A stretch of DNA of 43,406 bases from an uncultured Chlorobiaceae bacterium (lineage in GTDB: Bacteria > Bacteroidota > Chlorobiia > Chlorobiales > Chlorobiaceae), in contig CAISRC010000025.1 of NCBI GenBank assembly GCA_903887845.1, positions 1 to 43,406 on the forward strand. Reading direction: 5' to 3'. Position 1 is the first letter of the stretch, and every line of letters begins with the position of its first letter. Shown one piece after another: positions 42,147 to 43,406 of this stretch. Below the pieces are notes generated by a model. It was given only the letters and a program-made list of their open reading frames with translations, was not told the origin of the DNA and did no database searches. The position numbers and the translations under genes were made by a program.

Positions 42147-43115
42147 TTGATCTTCCGAATCATGAGCCAACGTTTGGCCTGCTTTCTCCAATGCACTCAT
42201 ATTACCTTTTGAAGCATTATCCATTTCGCTGTCTACACCCGGAAAATCCTTGAAGTCAAGCTGCAGCCTCAGGTATTGAGAGGAACATCCTGCGCTTTTA
42301 AAGAGCTGTTGCAGTTGAAAATCGACAGTTTCTGAAACACCTGACATCATAATATCAAGCACAGGAATAGCCCAGGAAATTTTCCCCCAGTTTTTTGCTT
42401 CAGAATACTGATAAGGCTTCTCAACATTTCCCGTACCAAGTGAAAGCACTTTCAGATCAGTCAATTTCAAATCCGGGCGAAGGCTGAACGCTTCAATGCA
42501 GGCACACATGGTCGGGTTGTTCGCAAAAACTCCACCATCAATAAGTGGATAGACTTCGTGGTCACTGGCTGAAATATTTGCAGGTTCAAAATAGGTCGGT
42601 GCTGCAGAGGTCGCTCGTGCAACATCACGAAGATAAAAGTCCCATCCACTCCCATTTTTATCAACATTGGCACCGTTGAAAAAGTGGGCCTGACGTCGGG
42701 TTATATCATAAGCTGTAATCAGACAGGGTTTACAAAGATCGCTTAACTTTAAATCGCCAAGGTAATTTGTCAACACTTTTTCAATGGCATCTGCTGAGTA
42801 TTTTTCGTCACTAAATCCCGCAAGAGATTGAAAACGCCTGGCAGTTGGAAGATCAAAAATCTTGCTCCCGTCCTGCAGATACATGCCTACAGCCTCTTTT
42901 GCGGAATATTTTGGCCTGCCGCTCTTCTTGTCAGGACAAAGATAGAGACAAGTAAGGATACCGCCTGTGCTGGTTCCTGCAATCAAATCAAACGCATCGG
43001 CAATACGCATGTCTGGCTTTCCTGAAATTTCCTTTAACTTCTGTTCAAGTACAACCAGTACTTCTCCGGGAATTATCCCTCGGATACCACCACCGTCAAT
43101 AGAGAGAATTCGCAT
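42111..43115 (-). CDS. Patatin-like phospholipase
   Basis: A 334-residue patatin-domain lipid acyl hydrolase. Ser-Asp dyad: nucleophile S49 in GTSTG and D193 in DGG; oxyanion loop DGGGIRG (7-13). SAAPTYFEPA (170-179) is also typical. No signal peptide, so cytosolic. It resembles stand-alone bacterial patatins, including the type used as CBASS effector (CapV), but no CD-NTase, E1/E2 or JAB gene is next to it in the window. The upstream region (43116-43192) has two GTTATAA copies in an AT-rich stretch and may hold its promoter. Tail-to-tail with lolD. Confidence 0.9.
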   Translation of the reverse strand: MRILSIDGGGIRGIIPGEVLVVLEQKLKEISGKPDMRIADAFDLIAGTSTGGILTCLYLCPDKKSGRPKYSAKEAVGMYLQDGSKIFDLPTARRFQSLAGFSDEKYSADAIEKVLTNYLGDLKLSDLCKPCLITAYDITRRQAHFFNGANVDKNGSGWDFYLRDVARATSAAPTYFEPANISASDHEVYPLIDGGVFANNPTMCACIEAFSLRPDLKLTDLKVLSLGTGNVEKPYQYSEAKNWGKISWAIPVLDIMMSGVSETVDFQLQQLFKSAGCSSQYLRLQLDFKDFPGVDSEMDNASKGNMSALEKAGQTLAHDSEDQLMTFARMLLES

Positions 43116-43192
43116 AGTTCACAGTATTTATGTTATAACTTATTCGTTTATAACGCTCCACGGACAACACCTCAAATTACTTCTCGAACGGT

Positions 43193-43406
43193 TCAGGCCA
43201 GGAGATGGATGCGGGAAAAAACATATTCGAGTGAGTCTTCGTTCAGAACAACCCTCGAAAAACCCGTCGTACCAAGATCCATGGGCCTGTTGTCCCTGTC
43301 ACTGGTGAACTTGCGGCTCTGCTTGCCGTTATACCAGTAAACAAGTCTGATTTTGTTTCCTTCAATTTCAAGGGCCGTAATCCCACGTTTTCCAATGGTG
43401 CATCCG
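43193..43406 (-). CDS. Unidentified protein, C-terminal part
   Basis: Open from the right edge to a TGA at 43195-43193, about 70 codons. The translation reads as real protein (GKRGITALEIEGNKIRLVYW, then KFTSDRDNRPMDLGTTGFSR, ending VFSRIHLLA) with alternating strand-like segments. I do not recognise the family. The start lies beyond the window. Confidence 0.55.
   Translation of the reverse strand, partial: GCTIGKRGITALEIEGNKIRLVYWYNGKQSRKFTSDRDNRPMDLGTTGFSRVVLNEDSLEYVFSRIHLLA

Noticed and set aside
42111-43406. CBASS anti-phage operon around the patatin gene
   Set aside because: No CD-NTase, E1/E2 or JAB gene is visible; the neighbours are lolD and an unidentified partial gene.

Overview
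The window most likely comes from a green sulfur bacterium (Chlorobiaceae, Chlorobium/Pelodictyon group). The clearest pointers are a 62-residue 2[4Fe-4S] ferredoxin of the Chlorobium type, a (bacterio)chlorophyll synthase of the UbiA family, a divergent long membrane pyrophosphatase of a kind described from Chlorobium limicola, and Gram-negative envelope genes (hldD, RND efflux, lolD). The species assignment is an inference.

Layout. (1) 1-5840, minus strand: a type I restriction-modification locus hsdM-rhuM-hsdS-hsdR. hsdR runs off the left edge. M, RhuM and S overlap by 4 bp each. A 32-bp imperfect repeat lies just upstream of hsdM and again in the hsdS-hsdR gap, where it precedes a 29-codon ORF whose stop overlaps the hsdR start. 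(2) 6004-8207: a secreted adenosine deaminase and a pentapeptide-repeat protein. (3) 8246-17504: housekeeping genes on both strands (proton pyrophosphatase, pth, alpha/beta hydrolase, TrmH-type methylase, hisC, a very small sigma-like protein, hldD, phoH, ferredoxin, Dabb protein). (4) 17473-19612: a D,D-carboxypeptidase with a lysine-rich 42-bp repeat tail, and a LysE-family exporter. (5) 19869-23129: a strong consensus promoter, a small exported protein and a subtilase/P-domain/RTX protein. (6) 23162-27325: chlorophyll synthase translationally coupled to a family-2 glycosyltransferase, a Rap1a/Tai-like protein, an MsrB-MsrA fusion, tRNA-Val(CAC) with its promoter, and a ferredoxin/flavodoxin-NADP reductase. 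(7) 27388-34552: a tripartite RND efflux operon, a small CxxC protein and a lipoprotein MsrB. (8) 34597-39994: a CPA2 antiporter, an SMR transporter running directly into proB-proA, and DUF2442. (9) 40138-43406: an accessory strip with a ParE/RelE-type toxin-antitoxin pair, a decayed DNA methyltransferase, an orphan HicB-like antitoxin, lolD, a patatin-like phospholipase and an unidentified partial gene.

Themes. Oxidative-damage repair recurs (two Msr loci, reductase, ferredoxin), as does envelope work (hldD, carboxypeptidase, lolD, RND). The two ends hold defence-type genes: an apparently intact type I RM system with regulatory repeats on the left, and on the right a methylase remnant among toxin-antitoxin genes. 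The observations I rate highest are the shared hsd upstream element with its coupled micro-ORF, the three-frame methyltransferase remnant at 40650-40952, the 42-bp repeats in the carboxypeptidase, and the coupling of chlorophyll synthase to a glycosyltransferase.
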